A stretch of 64,000 nt of DNA from CAVQWT01 sp963810815. GTDB taxonomy: Bacteria; Pseudomonadota; Gammaproteobacteria; Burkholderiales; Casimicrobiaceae. The stretch is taken from the NCBI GenBank assembly GCA_963810815.1, contig CAWEPB010000007.1:1116001-1180000 (forward strand). Direction: 5' to 3'. The translations under genes were made by a program, and so were the position numbers. The notes below the pieces were generated by a model that did no database searches, was not told where the DNA came from, and saw nothing but the letters and a program-made list of their open reading frames with translations. This document shows positions 1-10,134 of the stretch, piece after piece (positions within the stretch are counted from its first letter, which is position 1; each line of letters begins with the position of its first letter).

Positions 1-2
1 CG

Positions 3-1034
3 CGCCTGCTGCGCGTGCCGCATGCGAAGGAGATCCGGCCCACGGCGGTGGCGTTGCCGTTTTCCGGCCACGTCGAGCTGGGCTTCACCGACGCCGACCA
101 GGACGGCGCGGTGTTCGAGCTCGGCAGCTGGATCCGCTCGTCCCGGTTCCACGATTACGATCCGTCGGAGTCGAAGGTCGCGCTGCTGCCGTTCGAGCCG
201 CCGGGCCGGTTCGACGCCCCGGAAGGACTGGTCGCGCGCGAGGTCCGCGTCAGGAGCCACGACGGCGTCGAGGTTCCGGCGTCGATCGTCATGCGCGCCG
301 ACACGAAGCTCGACGGCAGCAACCCGACGATCCTTTACGGCTACGGCGCGTACGGCACGACCGAGGATCCCGGCTGGAGTCCGCGCCTCCTGGCGTGGCT
401 GGACCGTGGCGGCGTGTTCGTCATCGCGCACGTGCGCGGCGGCGGGGTCTTCGGCGACGCCTGGCATCGCGCCGGCCAGAAGACGACCAAGCCCAATACC
501 TGGAAGGACGGGATCGCGGTGGCCGAGTGGCTGGTGGCGCAGAAGTACACGTCCCCCGGCAAGCTCGCCGTGATGGGCGGCAGCGCCGGCGGCATTTTCG
601 TCGGCCGGGCGATGACGGCGCGACCGGATCTCTTCGCCGCGGCCGTCATCTCCGTCGGCAACACCGATCTGGTGCGCTCCGAGACGCGCGCCAATGGGGT
701 CGGCAACATTCCCGAGTACGGCACCGTCAAGCGCGAGGACGAGTTCCGCGCGCTGCTGGAGATGAGCCCGTATGCGTCGATCCGCGACGGCGTCAAATAC
801 CCGGCGGCGCTGTTCGAGCACGGCGCCAACGACACCCGCGTCGACGTGTGGATGTCGTTGAAGACGGCGTCGCGGCTCGCCGCCGCGACCGCCAGCGACC
901 GGCCGGTGCTGCTGCGGCTGGAGTACGACGGCGGCCACGGCGTCGGCGGCACCCGGATGCAGGGGCAGCTGCGCACCGCTGACCGCTGGGCGTTCCTGCT
1001 GTGGCAGTTCGGCCTCGCCAAGCCGGCGCCGTAG
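3..1034 (+). CDS. Prolyl oligopeptidase family serine peptidase, C-terminal part (cut by window edge)
   Basis: The reading frame is open to the left edge, so the true start and the propeller domain lie outside the window. What remains is the alpha/beta-hydrolase half of an S9A-type peptidase, which cleaves short peptides after proline. A conserved block around HVRGGGVFGDAWH is followed by the nucleophile motif GGSAGG (serine near visible residue 190), then an acid region HGANDTRVD and the histidine motif GGHGVGG. The spacing fits the Ser-Asp-His triad of the family. The last residues end shortly after the histidine, as is usual, so the 3' end is complete. The family assignment is firm; the substrate is unknown. 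Confidence 0.9.
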   Translation, partial: RLLRVPHAKEIRPTAVALPFSGHVELGFTDADQDGAVFELGSWIRSSRFHDYDPSESKVALLPFEPPGRFDAPEGLVAREVRVRSHDGVEVPASIVMRADTKLDGSNPTILYGYGAYGTTEDPGWSPRLLAWLDRGGVFVIAHVRGGGVFGDAWHRAGQKTTKPNTWKDGIAVAEWLVAQKYTSPGKLAVMGGSAGGIFVGRAMTARPDLFAAAVISVGNTDLVRSETRANGVGNIPEYGTVKREDEFRALLEMSPYASIRDGVKYPAALFEHGANDTRVDVWMSLKTASRLAAATASDRPVLLRLEYDGGHGVGGTRMQGQLRTADRWAFLLWQFGLAKPAP

Positions 1035-1066
1035 ACCGCGAGCGGACGCCGGTCGCACCCGACATC

Positions 1067-1084
1067 GGGGTCAGGTTGAATTTT
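1067..1084 (+). repeat. Left copy of an inverted 18-bp repeat
   Basis: The 18 bases starting GGGGTCAGGT and ending GAATTTT recur in inverted orientation at 2635-2652 with one mismatch. The two copies point inward and enclose the SDR and thioesterase genes. From memory, similar GGGGTCAGGTC-type words occur near REP-associated Y1 transposases, but no transposase lies here. Confidence 0.6.
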
Positions 1085-1264
1085 GGTGAAGTGGAGGCAA
1101 GTGCCCGGTCGCGAGAGACAGCAGTCGCACTGTACGACCGAGCCGCCGGATCGGCCATCCGCCGTACGGACGAAGGCCGGTTGCGCCGCCACCCACCACG
1201 ACTCGAGGGCCGATGCGCGGCGGGATCGCGCTAACATGGCGGATCTCTTCCACGGAATCCCGCC

Positions 1265-2029
1265 ATGACTCACCTCTTCTCCCTGTCCGGCCGCGTCGCG
1301 CTCGTCACCGGGGCGTACCGGGGCCTTGGCTACGCCATTGCCCGCGGCCTGGCGCGCGCCGGCGCCGCCGTCATCCTGAACGGTCGCAAGCCGGACGCGC
1401 TGGCCGCCGCCGCCCGATCGCTCGCCGACGAGGGCTTGGCCGCGGGCACCGCCGTGTTCGACGTCACCGACAGCGCCGCTGCGCGAGCGGCCGTTGCGGT
1501 GATCGCGGCGGAACGCGGCGGCGTCGACATCCTGGTCAACAACGCGGGGATCCAGCGACGGCATCCGATGGTGGATTTCCCCGAGAGCGAATGGAACGAG
1601 ATAATCGCGACCAACCTGACCGCGCCGTTCCTGGTCTCGCAGGCCGTGCTGCCGGGCATGATCGAGCGCCGCCGCGGCAAGATCATCCACATTGCGTCGC
1701 TGATGAGCGAGCTCGCGCGGCCGACGGTGATTCCCTACACCGCGGCGAAGGGCGGCGTGCGTCAGCTCACGCGCGGGATGGCCGTCGAACTTGCACCGCA
1801 CAACGTACAGGTGAACGCGATTGCGCCAGGCTACTTTGCGACCGAGATGAACCGGGCGCTGCTCGACAACGCGGAGTTCGACGCCTGGGTCAAGAAGCGC
1901 ACCCCCGCCGGTCGTTGGGGTCAGCCGGACGAAATCGCCGGTCTCGCGGTGTTTCTCGCGTCGTCGGCTGCCGACTACATGACCGGGCAGATGCTCGTCA
2001 TGGACGGCGGGATGAGCGTGGCGCTCTAG
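1265..2029 (+). CDS. SDR family oxidoreductase (gluconate 5-dehydrogenase-like)
   Basis: This 254-residue protein is a classical short-chain dehydrogenase. The Rossmann motif TGAYRGLG lies at residues 15-22, NNAG at 92-95, and the catalytic Ser145, Tyr158 and Lys162 (YTAAK) are all present. The C-terminal MDGGMSV is typical of the family. Overall it resembles gluconate 5-dehydrogenase / IdnO-type enzymes, which interconvert a keto-sugar acid and its alcohol with NAD(P)H; the exact substrate is an inference. The 3' end overlaps the convergent thioesterase gene by 32 bases. A hydroxypyruvate-isomerase-like gene nearby is compatible with a sugar-acid role. Confidence 0.85.
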   Translation: MTHLFSLSGRVALVTGAYRGLGYAIARGLARAGAAVILNGRKPDALAAAARSLADEGLAAGTAVFDVTDSAAARAAVAVIAAERGGVDILVNNAGIQRRHPMVDFPESEWNEIIATNLTAPFLVSQAVLPGMIERRRGKIIHIASLMSELARPTVIPYTAAKGGVRQLTRGMAVELAPHNVQVNAIAPGYFATEMNRALLDNAEFDAWVKKRTPAGRWGQPDEIAGLAVFLASSAADYMTGQMLVMDGGMSVAL

Positions 2030-2501
2030 GCGCCGCGACCGCATTCGGATCGACCCCCGCGCCAACCAGGGTGGCACGCTGCGCGTCGGCCTCCGCCACG
2101 ACGGTGAACGCCGCGGCGAGTTCGGGCAGCACCCGCTTCGGCAGGCCCGTGACGCCGTCGACGAACACCCAGACCGTTTCGGCGATCGCCAGCGGCGCCG
2201 CCTCGCCGCGGCGCAGGAAGCGGTAGCGGCGCGGCGAGCTCGTCGCGCGGAACCCCGCCACCCACGTCGCCAGCACGATGGCATCGCCGGCGAATGCCGG
2301 CCGCAGGTACTCGATGCTGTGCGTGCGGACAAACCACCCGGCACGCGCTGCGAGGTAGCGTTCGAGCGGCCAGCCCACCGCCTCCGAATGCAGCGTCGCG
2401 ACGTCCTGCATCCAGCGCAGGTACTCGAGGTTGTTGACGTGGCCGTTGACGTCGATCGACGCGGCGGGGACTTCGAACTGCTGCAGGAACACGGGAGTCA
2501 T
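1998..2501 (-). CDS. Acyl-CoA thioesterase, 4HBT/YbgC-like hotdog fold
   Basis: The 167-residue product has the hotdog thioesterase signature at its N terminus, with Asp18 in DVNGHVNNLEYLRW, followed by the long strand region carrying RTHSIEYLRPAF and the RRYRFLRRG segment. Length and layout match single-domain 4-hydroxybenzoyl-CoA thioesterase relatives that hydrolyse short or aromatic acyl-CoAs. The C-terminal 25 residues are rich in Ala, Pro and Arg and overlap the convergent SDR gene, so they may be non-conserved. The ATG at 2501 puts the catalytic motif in the usual N-terminal position. The substrate cannot be read from the sequence. Confidence 0.85.
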   Translation of the reverse strand: MTPVFLQQFEVPAASIDVNGHVNNLEYLRWMQDVATLHSEAVGWPLERYLAARAGWFVRTHSIEYLRPAFAGDAIVLATWVAGFRATSSPRRYRFLRRGEAAPLAIAETVWVFVDGVTGLPKRVLPELAAAFTVVAEADAQRATLVGAGVDPNAVAAPRAPRSSRRP

Positions 2502-2634
2502 GCGCCGATTATCCCTCGCCGGGTGTCGCGGCGGGTTTGACCTGCATCGGCCGTTCGGTCAGGTGACGCAGTGCTGCGAGGGTGCTAGCGTGGATGCATC
2601 GCCCGGCAGGAGACAGCGACGCAGCTCGTTGACT

Positions 2635-2652
2635 AAAATTCGACCTGACCCC
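2635..2652 (-). repeat. Right copy of the inverted 18-bp repeat
   Basis: Read on the minus strand this is the same word as 1067-1084 with a single T/C difference. It lies 3 bases from the stop codon of the hydroxypyruvate-isomerase-like gene. The 2502-2655 gap holds no other recognisable feature. Confidence 0.6.
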
Positions 2653-2655
2653 GTT

Positions 2656-3465
2656 TCAGTCCTGGCCGAACGCCTTGCGGTCGAGAAGCCGGTACAGCCA
2701 GGACAGGCCGTCCTGGGTATTCTTGCGCGGCCGGTACTCGCAGCCGACGAAGCCTTCGTAGCGCAACTCCTCGAGCAGGCGGAAGATCCACGCGTAGTTG
2801 ATTTCGCCGACGTCGGGCTCGTTGCGGCCGGGCACGCCGGCGATCTGGATGTGCCCGATGTGGGGAAGCCAGCGCCGCAGCTTTTCGGAGAGGTCGCCCT
2901 CGACGATCTGCGCGTGGTAGAGGTCCATCTGCACCTTGATGTTCGACGCGCCGACCTCCTCGCGGATCGCGTGCGCCTCCGCCTGCGTCGAATGCAGGTA
3001 GTTCGGATTGTCGCGCGGGTTGAGCGGCTCGAGCAGCACCGTCACGCCCTGCTCCGCCGCTTCGGTGCACGCGAAACGCAGGTTGCGCACCAGCGTCGAC
3101 CGCTGGCGCGCCCGCCGCTCGGCGTCGGCGTCGGGGGGCAGCACGCCGGCCATCACGTGGATGCGCGGGCAGCGCAGCAGCTGCGCATAGCGCAACGCCG
3201 TGGTGAATCCGGCCGCGAATTCGTGCTCGCGACCGGGCAGCGACGCGGTCCCGCGATCCCCGGCGGCGAAATCGCCGGGCGGCGCGTTGAACAGCGCGAC
3301 CTCGACCTTGGCGTCCGTCGCCGCCGCCGCGACGTCCCGTGCGGGATACTCGTAGGGAAAGGCGAACTCGACCGCCCGAAAGCCGGCGTGTCCTGCCTCG
3401 GCGAAGCGCTCGAGAAACGGTACCTCGTTGAACAGGAACGAAAGGTTGGCGCTGAACTTCAACAT
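2656..3465 (-). CDS. Hydroxypyruvate isomerase family protein (Hyi/OtnI-like TIM barrel)
   Basis: The protein is 269 residues from the chosen start MLKFSANLSFLF, which is the standard N terminus of the family; an in-frame ATG seven codons upstream would add a non-conserved extension. It is an AP-endonuclease-2-type TIM barrel with metal-ligand motifs LLEPLNPRDNPNY, QMDLYHAQ, GHIQIAGVPGRNEPD and GCEYRP in the correct order. Hyi interconverts hydroxypyruvate and tartronate semialdehyde, and OtnI isomerises 2-oxo-tetronate; the sequence does not separate these. The gene stands alone between the inverted repeat and the pdeM remnant. Confidence 0.85.
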   Translation of the reverse strand: MLKFSANLSFLFNEVPFLERFAEAGHAGFRAVEFAFPYEYPARDVAAAATDAKVEVALFNAPPGDFAAGDRGTASLPGREHEFAAGFTTALRYAQLLRCPRIHVMAGVLPPDADAERRARQRSTLVRNLRFACTEAAEQGVTVLLEPLNPRDNPNYLHSTQAEAHAIREEVGASNIKVQMDLYHAQIVEGDLSEKLRRWLPHIGHIQIAGVPGRNEPDVGEINYAWIFRLLEELRYEGFVGCEYRPRKNTQDGLSWLYRLLDRKAFGQD

Positions 3466-3561
3466 CGGGACGACTCCACGCAGCACCCCGGGCCCGGCGG
3501 GCGCACGGCGGCATTCGCTACATTCGGCGCCCTAGTTTGCCCCGCGCGCCGCAGCGGCGCA

Positions 3562-4076
3562 ATGACGCGACCTCGACCGATGTTCCGGAACCCCGCTTCC
3601 GCCACCGCCGAGTCGCCCGCGGGCGACGCCGGCTGCGCCACCGTCACGCTGGCCGGCGAAACGGTCGTCCGCTCGGCCGGACGTGCGCTGTACTGGCCGC
3701 GCGAGCGCACGCTGTTCGTCGCCGACGTGCACCTGGGCAAGGCCGCGTCGTTCCGGGCGGGTGGCGTGCCGGCGACCCGCCGCCCGCGTGGGGCATCGAG
3801 GTGGCGACCGCGCCGCACCTCGCCGCACCGTTCCTGCTGTGCCACGAGCCGAGCGATCCACCGACCGGCTACGCGCTCTGCGGCCACGTCCACCCCGGAG
3901 TGCGCGTGGCCGCCGCCGGCGACAGCGCCCGCCTGCCCTGCTTCGTGATCGGACGGCGTCGCGCGCTGCTGCCGGCGTTCGGGCGGATGACCGGCCTGGC
4001 GCGCGTCCGCCCGGCTCCCGGCGAGACGCTCGTCGCGATCGCCGGGTCCAGGCTGTTCACGCTGCCCGCGGCGTGA
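3562..4076 (+). pseudogene. pdeM: pdeM remnant (ligase-associated DNA-damage-response metallophosphoesterase) with internal deletion
   Basis: The first part, from ATG 3562 or 3580, encodes a normal PdeM N terminus: RALYWPRERTLFVADVHLGKAASFRAGGVP. Directly after this the sequence jumps to the C-terminal part of the family (WGIEVATAPHL, then CGHVHPGVR and LPCFVIGRRRALLPAFG) in another frame. The middle of the domain, which carries the GD and GNHD metal-binding motifs, is absent: roughly 80 codons are missing at about 3770-3782, and the join shifts the frame. Each half looks well conserved, so the deletion is recent. PdeM usually sits with a ligase-associated helicase and DNA ligase; neither is here. 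Confidence 0.8.
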
Positions 4077-4270
4077 CTCGACCCGCCCGGTCCGCGCCGC
4101 CTTCGGCCGCAACGCGTTCATCCCGCGGTTGCTGCAGTGCACCTGCGTCGTGACCCGAGCTGTGGTGTTGCGATGCACCAAAAACTGCTGGCCGCGGCGA
4201 CGCTAATCCACTGTCGCAAAAGCGCAACGACCCCGATGCCATTCATCGAAGCCCCATCGGTGGAGAACTC

Positions 4271-4279
4271 TGTGGACAA
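4271..4279 (-). promoter_or_regulatory. DnaA-box-like 9-mer upstream of nrdA
   Basis: TGTGGACAA is the complement of TTGTCCACA, one mismatch from the consensus DnaA box TTATCCACA. It lies about 95 bases upstream of the predicted -35 of nrdA. DnaA control of nrdAB is known in E. coli. A single one-mismatch 9-mer can occur by chance, so this is suggestive only. Confidence 0.35.
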
Positions 4280-4373
4280 GCGGTGGAAGAACAGGGGATA
4301 TGCCCGCGCAAGGGCTACAGGCGGCTGTTTTTGTTGTCCTTTCGGCGCACCTCGTTTGTGCATCAAAAAGCCC

Positions 4374-4402
4374 TTGCATTGCGCCGATCGCCCCACTATG
4401 CT
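4374..4402 (+). promoter_or_regulatory. Sigma70-type promoter of the nrd locus
   Basis: TTGCAT (4374-4379) and TATGCT (4397-4402) match the -35 and -10 elements at 4 of 6 positions each, with the ideal 17-bp spacer. The surrounding 4320-4445 stretch is AT-rich compared with both flanks. The -10 element lies inside the first NrdR-like box, as expected for repression. Transcription would begin near 4409 and give a leader of about 220 bases. Confidence 0.65.
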
Positions 4403-4439
4403 TTGTGTTCAATAGCTACTTGAGCACTAGATATAGTAG
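4393..4439 (+). promoter_or_regulatory. Tandem NrdR-box pair
   Basis: Two 16-mers resemble the NrdR consensus ACACTATATATAGTGT. Box 1 (4393-4408, CCACTATGCTTTGTGT) matches at 11 positions, and box 2 (4424-4439, GCACTAGATATAGTAG) at 12. Their starts are 31 bp apart, three helical turns, which is the arrangement described for NrdR operators. Box 1 overlaps the predicted -10 element. NrdR represses ribonucleotide reductase genes when dATP is plentiful, so the position before nrdA fits. The nrdR gene itself is not in this window. Confidence 0.75.
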
Positions 4440-4531
4440 ATTTTGATTTTTCAGCAGAAACCGGGCACCCCCCGGCGCCGCCCCGCGGGACCGCCCCGGG
4501 CGCGTCCGGACCCGCCGCCGGGGCCGTCCCC

Positions 4532-4560
4532 CGCAAACCCGCGCCACGCCTGGGTTTGCG
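4532..4560 (+). other. Nine-bp stem-loop in the nrdA leader
   Basis: CGCAAACCC (4532-4540) and GGGTTTGCG (4552-4560) are perfectly complementary with an 11-base loop. The hairpin lies in the long 5' leader between the promoter and the nrdA ribosome-binding site. It has no following T-run, so it is not a standard terminator. The rest of 4077-4632 holds the DnaA-like site, promoter and NrdR boxes, and I see no gene there. Confidence 0.5.
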
Positions 4561-4632
4561 CGAATCGGGCCAATCCGCGGCAGCCACGGCGAAGCATGTT
4601 CACAACGACAAGAAATGACAGGAGAAGCCCCA

Positions 4633-7578
<2,946 letters not shown>

Positions 7579-7858
7579 AGACCAGTCGGCGGAACGGGCG
7601 CGATCCGACGCGGGCGAGCAAAGACCCGCGCGACGCGACCCGATGAGAACGGACCCGGGCGCGAACCCAGACAGGCGAAGCGACAGCGCGCAACGAGGCC
7701 CAGCAGACCGAGCGGACCGGCCGCAGCGAACCGCGGCGCGCAGTACGGTCCGGAGCAGGCGCAGTGCTGGTGGCGGGTGGCGAAGCCTTCGTTCGGGGCA
7801 CCGCCCGCCGGTTTTTCCCGGCGCAGGTCCGGGGATGCACGTTCGTCGAACTTCGTCG

Positions 7859-8134
7859 ATGGAGGCTTTTTTGGCCCGATACGAGCAGATTCAGCGGCAC
7901 GTGATCGAAGCGCGGTATCTCGGAGACTACAAGGTCTGGCTGGAATTCAACGATGGGCGAAAGGGGGTCGTGGACCTGGCGGATGAACTGCACGGTGAGA
8001 ACTTCGAGGGACTGCGCGACCGCGGACGCTTCGCCGACTTCTACCTGGACTACGGCCTCGCCACCATCGCCTGGCACCACGGCGTCGACTTCGCCCCGGA
8101 CTTTCTCTACGACAAGCTGAAAGCCATGCACTGA
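7859..8134 (+). CDS. DUF2442 domain-containing protein between nrdA and nrdB
   Basis: The 91-residue product carries a DUF2442-type core: ARYLGDYKVWLEFNDGRKG, VVDLADEL and the ending DFAPDFLYDKLKAMH. The family is small, cytoplasmic and functionally uncharacterised, and members often sit near toxin-antitoxin-like DUF4160 genes; no such partner is seen. The start is uncertain. ATG 7859 has no ribosome-binding site, while TTG 7871 lies 5 bases after GGAGG and would give 87 residues. The gene has the same orientation as nrdA and nrdB. The gap 7579-7858 between nrdA and this gene contains nothing I recognise. Confidence 0.75.
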   Translation: MEAFLARYEQIQRHVIEARYLGDYKVWLEFNDGRKGVVDLADELHGENFEGLRDRGRFADFYLDYGLATIAWHHGVDFAPDFLYDKLKAMH

Positions 8135-8289
8135 CCCGGAGCCCGCCGCCGGCGGCGGGCACCCCGGCCACACCCTAAACACCCCACGACCGCATCGCTG
8201 CGCCGCACCCACGACCGAACGCGTCACCAGGCGACACCGCGCTTGCCGCCGCAGACGACAACAAGACTGCGCACCAGGAGCCCTGCAAC

Positions 8290-9477
8290 ATGCTGAACTT
8301 CGACGACGACATCGTCACCCCCGCGGCGCAGCCGCAGCTGCAACCCGTCACGCCCGACACCATCCGGGCGCAGGCGTCCGGCAGCATCGGCGGCGGCATC
8401 CTCTCGCGCGAACCCGTCCACGACCTCGAGGTCGAGCGCCAGGCGATGGAGAACGGCTTCCGCCGCGTCCGCATCGAGGACAAGCGCGTCATCAACGGCC
8501 ACTCCGACGTCAACCAGCTGGTGCCGTTCAAGTACCGCTGGGCCTGGGACAAGTACATCGCCGCCTGCGCCAACCACTGGATGCCGCAGGAAGTGAACAT
8601 GCAGCGCGACATCGAGACCTGGAAGAACCCCAACGGCCTCACCGACGACGAGCGCCTGATCGTGAAGCGCAACCTCGGCTTCTTCGTCACCGCCGACAGC
8701 CTCGCCGCCAACAACATCGTGCTGGGCACCTACCGCCACATCTCGGCGCCGGAGTGCCGCCAGTACCTGCTGCGCCAGGCCTTCGAGGAGGCGATCCACA
8801 CCCACGCCTACCAGTACATCGTCGAGAGCCTCGGCCTCGACGAGGCGGAGATCTTCAACGCCTACCACGAGATCAAGTCGATCCGCGACAAGGACGAGTT
8901 CCTGATCCCGTTCATCGAGGTGCTGACCAACCCGACGTTCAAGACCGGGACCATGGAAGCCGACCAGGCGCTGCTGAAGAGCCTGATCGTGTTCGCCTGC
9001 ATCATGGAGGGCCTGTTCTTCTACGTCGGCTTCGTGCAGATCCTGGCGATGGGCCGGCAGAACAAGATGACCGGCAGCTCGGAGCAGTACCAGTACATCC
9101 TCCGCGACGAGTCGATGCACTGCAACTTCGGGATCGACCTCATCAACACCATCAAGCTCGAGAACCCGCACCTGTGGACGTCCGAGTTCCGCGAGGAAAT
9201 CCGCGTGCTGATGAAGAAGGGCGTGGACCTCGAGTATGCCTACGCCGAGGACACCATGCCGCGCGGCGTCCTGGGCCTCAACGCGACGATGTTCAAGGAG
9301 TACCTGCGCTTCATCGCCAACCGCCGCTGCCAGCAGATCGGCGTCGACCCGCTGTTCGACAAGGCCGACAATCCGTTCCCGTGGATGGCCGAGATGATCG
9401 ACCTCAAGAAGGAAAAGAACTTCTTCGAGACGCGGGTGACCGAGTACCAGACCGGCGGCGCGCTGAGCTGGGACTAG
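8290..9477 (+). CDS. nrdB: Ribonucleoside-diphosphate reductase class I, beta subunit
   Basis: NrdB houses the dimetal centre and radical used by NrdA. The ATG follows AGGAG by 10 bases. The 395-residue product is ferritin-like with first ligand Asp136 (TADSLAANN), Glu167 and His170 in EEAIHTHAY, and a second set in IMEGLFFY and RDESMH. Tyr174 occupies the position of the E. coli radical Tyr122. The surrounding sequence resembles Chlamydia-type R2 proteins, which have Phe there, so this protein should be tyrosyl-radical competent despite its subgroup. The C-terminal tail YQTGGALSWD is the usual NrdA-docking peptide. A strong terminator follows at 9611. Confidence 0.97.
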   Translation: MLNFDDDIVTPAAQPQLQPVTPDTIRAQASGSIGGGILSREPVHDLEVERQAMENGFRRVRIEDKRVINGHSDVNQLVPFKYRWAWDKYIAACANHWMPQEVNMQRDIETWKNPNGLTDDERLIVKRNLGFFVTADSLAANNIVLGTYRHISAPECRQYLLRQAFEEAIHTHAYQYIVESLGLDEAEIFNAYHEIKSIRDKDEFLIPFIEVLTNPTFKTGTMEADQALLKSLIVFACIMEGLFFYVGFVQILAMGRQNKMTGSSEQYQYILRDESMHCNFGIDLINTIKLENPHLWTSEFREEIRVLMKKGVDLEYAYAEDTMPRGVLGLNATMFKEYLRFIANRRCQQIGVDPLFDKADNPFPWMAEMIDLKKEKNFFETRVTEYQTGGALSWD

Positions 9478-9610
9478 ACCGACCCGGGCAGACGCACCGA
9501 CATGTCACAACTGTGAGTCCAAGAGCCGAAGCCGAATCAATACTTCCGCGACATCGGGGCCCCGAGCCATGCACCGGGGCCTCGTTGCAGCGTTCGGGTT
9601 GGGCGTGGAA

Positions 9611-9639
9611 AGGGGCCGGTCGACGGCCCCTTTTTCTTT
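9611..9639 (+). terminator. Rho-independent terminator of the nrd locus
   Basis: GGGGCCG and CGGCCCC form a 7-bp GC stem with a five-base loop, followed directly by TTTTTCTTT. It lies about 135 bases after the nrdB stop. A second GC hairpin with arms GGCCCCG and CGGGGCC lies at about 9560-9581 without a T-run. Otherwise 9478-9777 holds no feature. Confidence 0.85.
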
Positions 9640-9777
9640 GGCAGTTCCTGGGCACGCCGGACGCATTGCAGTCGCGCTCCGGATTCGCCGGCAACGTACC
9701 GGCGCCAGTGCGGGCACCCGAAACACCGGCCGCACATGGCAGCACGCCCGCGGCGGGAGTCTCCGGAGGAGAGCGAC

Positions 9778-10056
9778 ATGACGATATCGGGATGGTGGCT
9801 GATTCCGGCCTTCGTGGTCGGCGCATATGCCGGCGTTTCGCTGATGGCCGCGATGTACGTGGCGGGCCGGGAGCGGGAGCGGTCCGATCTGCTCCCCGAA
9901 CCGACCGAGCCCCAGCTCGCCGCGCTGCGCGCGGTCTGGGCGACGGCGGGGCAGGAACTCGCCGACCCGGGGACCACGGGCGCCCGGAAGCAGCGCGCGC
10001 CGAGGCGGACCCGCCGCGCCGAGCCGGTGGAGGTCCAGACCAATTTCCAGTGGTGA
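9778..10056 (+). CDS. Small single-pass membrane protein, unknown function
   Basis: The start is fixed by GGAGGAG a few bases upstream of ATG 9778. The 92-residue product begins with a hydrophobic segment (about residues 5-27, WWLIPAFVVGAYAGVSLMAA) and then has a charged cytoplasmic tail with a basic patch RKQRAPRRTRRA. I do not recognise a family. It stands alone after the nrd terminator and is convergent with the beta-helix gene. The strong ribosome-binding site and the regular amphipathic layout support it as a real gene. Confidence 0.6.
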   Translation: MTISGWWLIPAFVVGAYAGVSLMAAMYVAGRERERSDLLPEPTEPQLAALRAVWATAGQELADPGTTGARKQRAPRRTRRAEPVEVQTNFQW

Positions 10057-10080
10057 GGTGACCAGCCGCGGCACCGGCAT

Positions 10081-10118
10081 CGACCTGCGCGGGCACCGGT
10101 CGACGCCGGCGCAGGTCG
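10081..10118. terminator. Intergenic hairpin between convergent genes
   Basis: The arms CGACCTGCGC (10081-10090) and GCGCAGGTCG (10109-10118) form a perfect 10-bp stem in the 78-bp gap between two convergent genes. No T-run follows on either strand, so it may act bidirectionally or only as a transcript end. Confidence 0.4.
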
Positions 10119-10134
10119 ACAGCGAACGCCGCGC

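Noticed and set aside
4137..4415. A 92-codon plus-strand frame upstream of nrdA
   Set aside because: It covers the DnaA-like site, the promoter and NrdR box 1, lacks a ribosome-binding site and has no protein-like pattern.
4077..4632. Replication origin near nrdA
   Set aside because: Only one imperfect DnaA box is present, with no box cluster and no dnaA, dnaN or parAB genes nearby.
4403..4632. Cobalamin riboswitch in the nrdA leader
   Set aside because: No B12-box-like core sequence is visible, and the class I enzyme is not B12 dependent.
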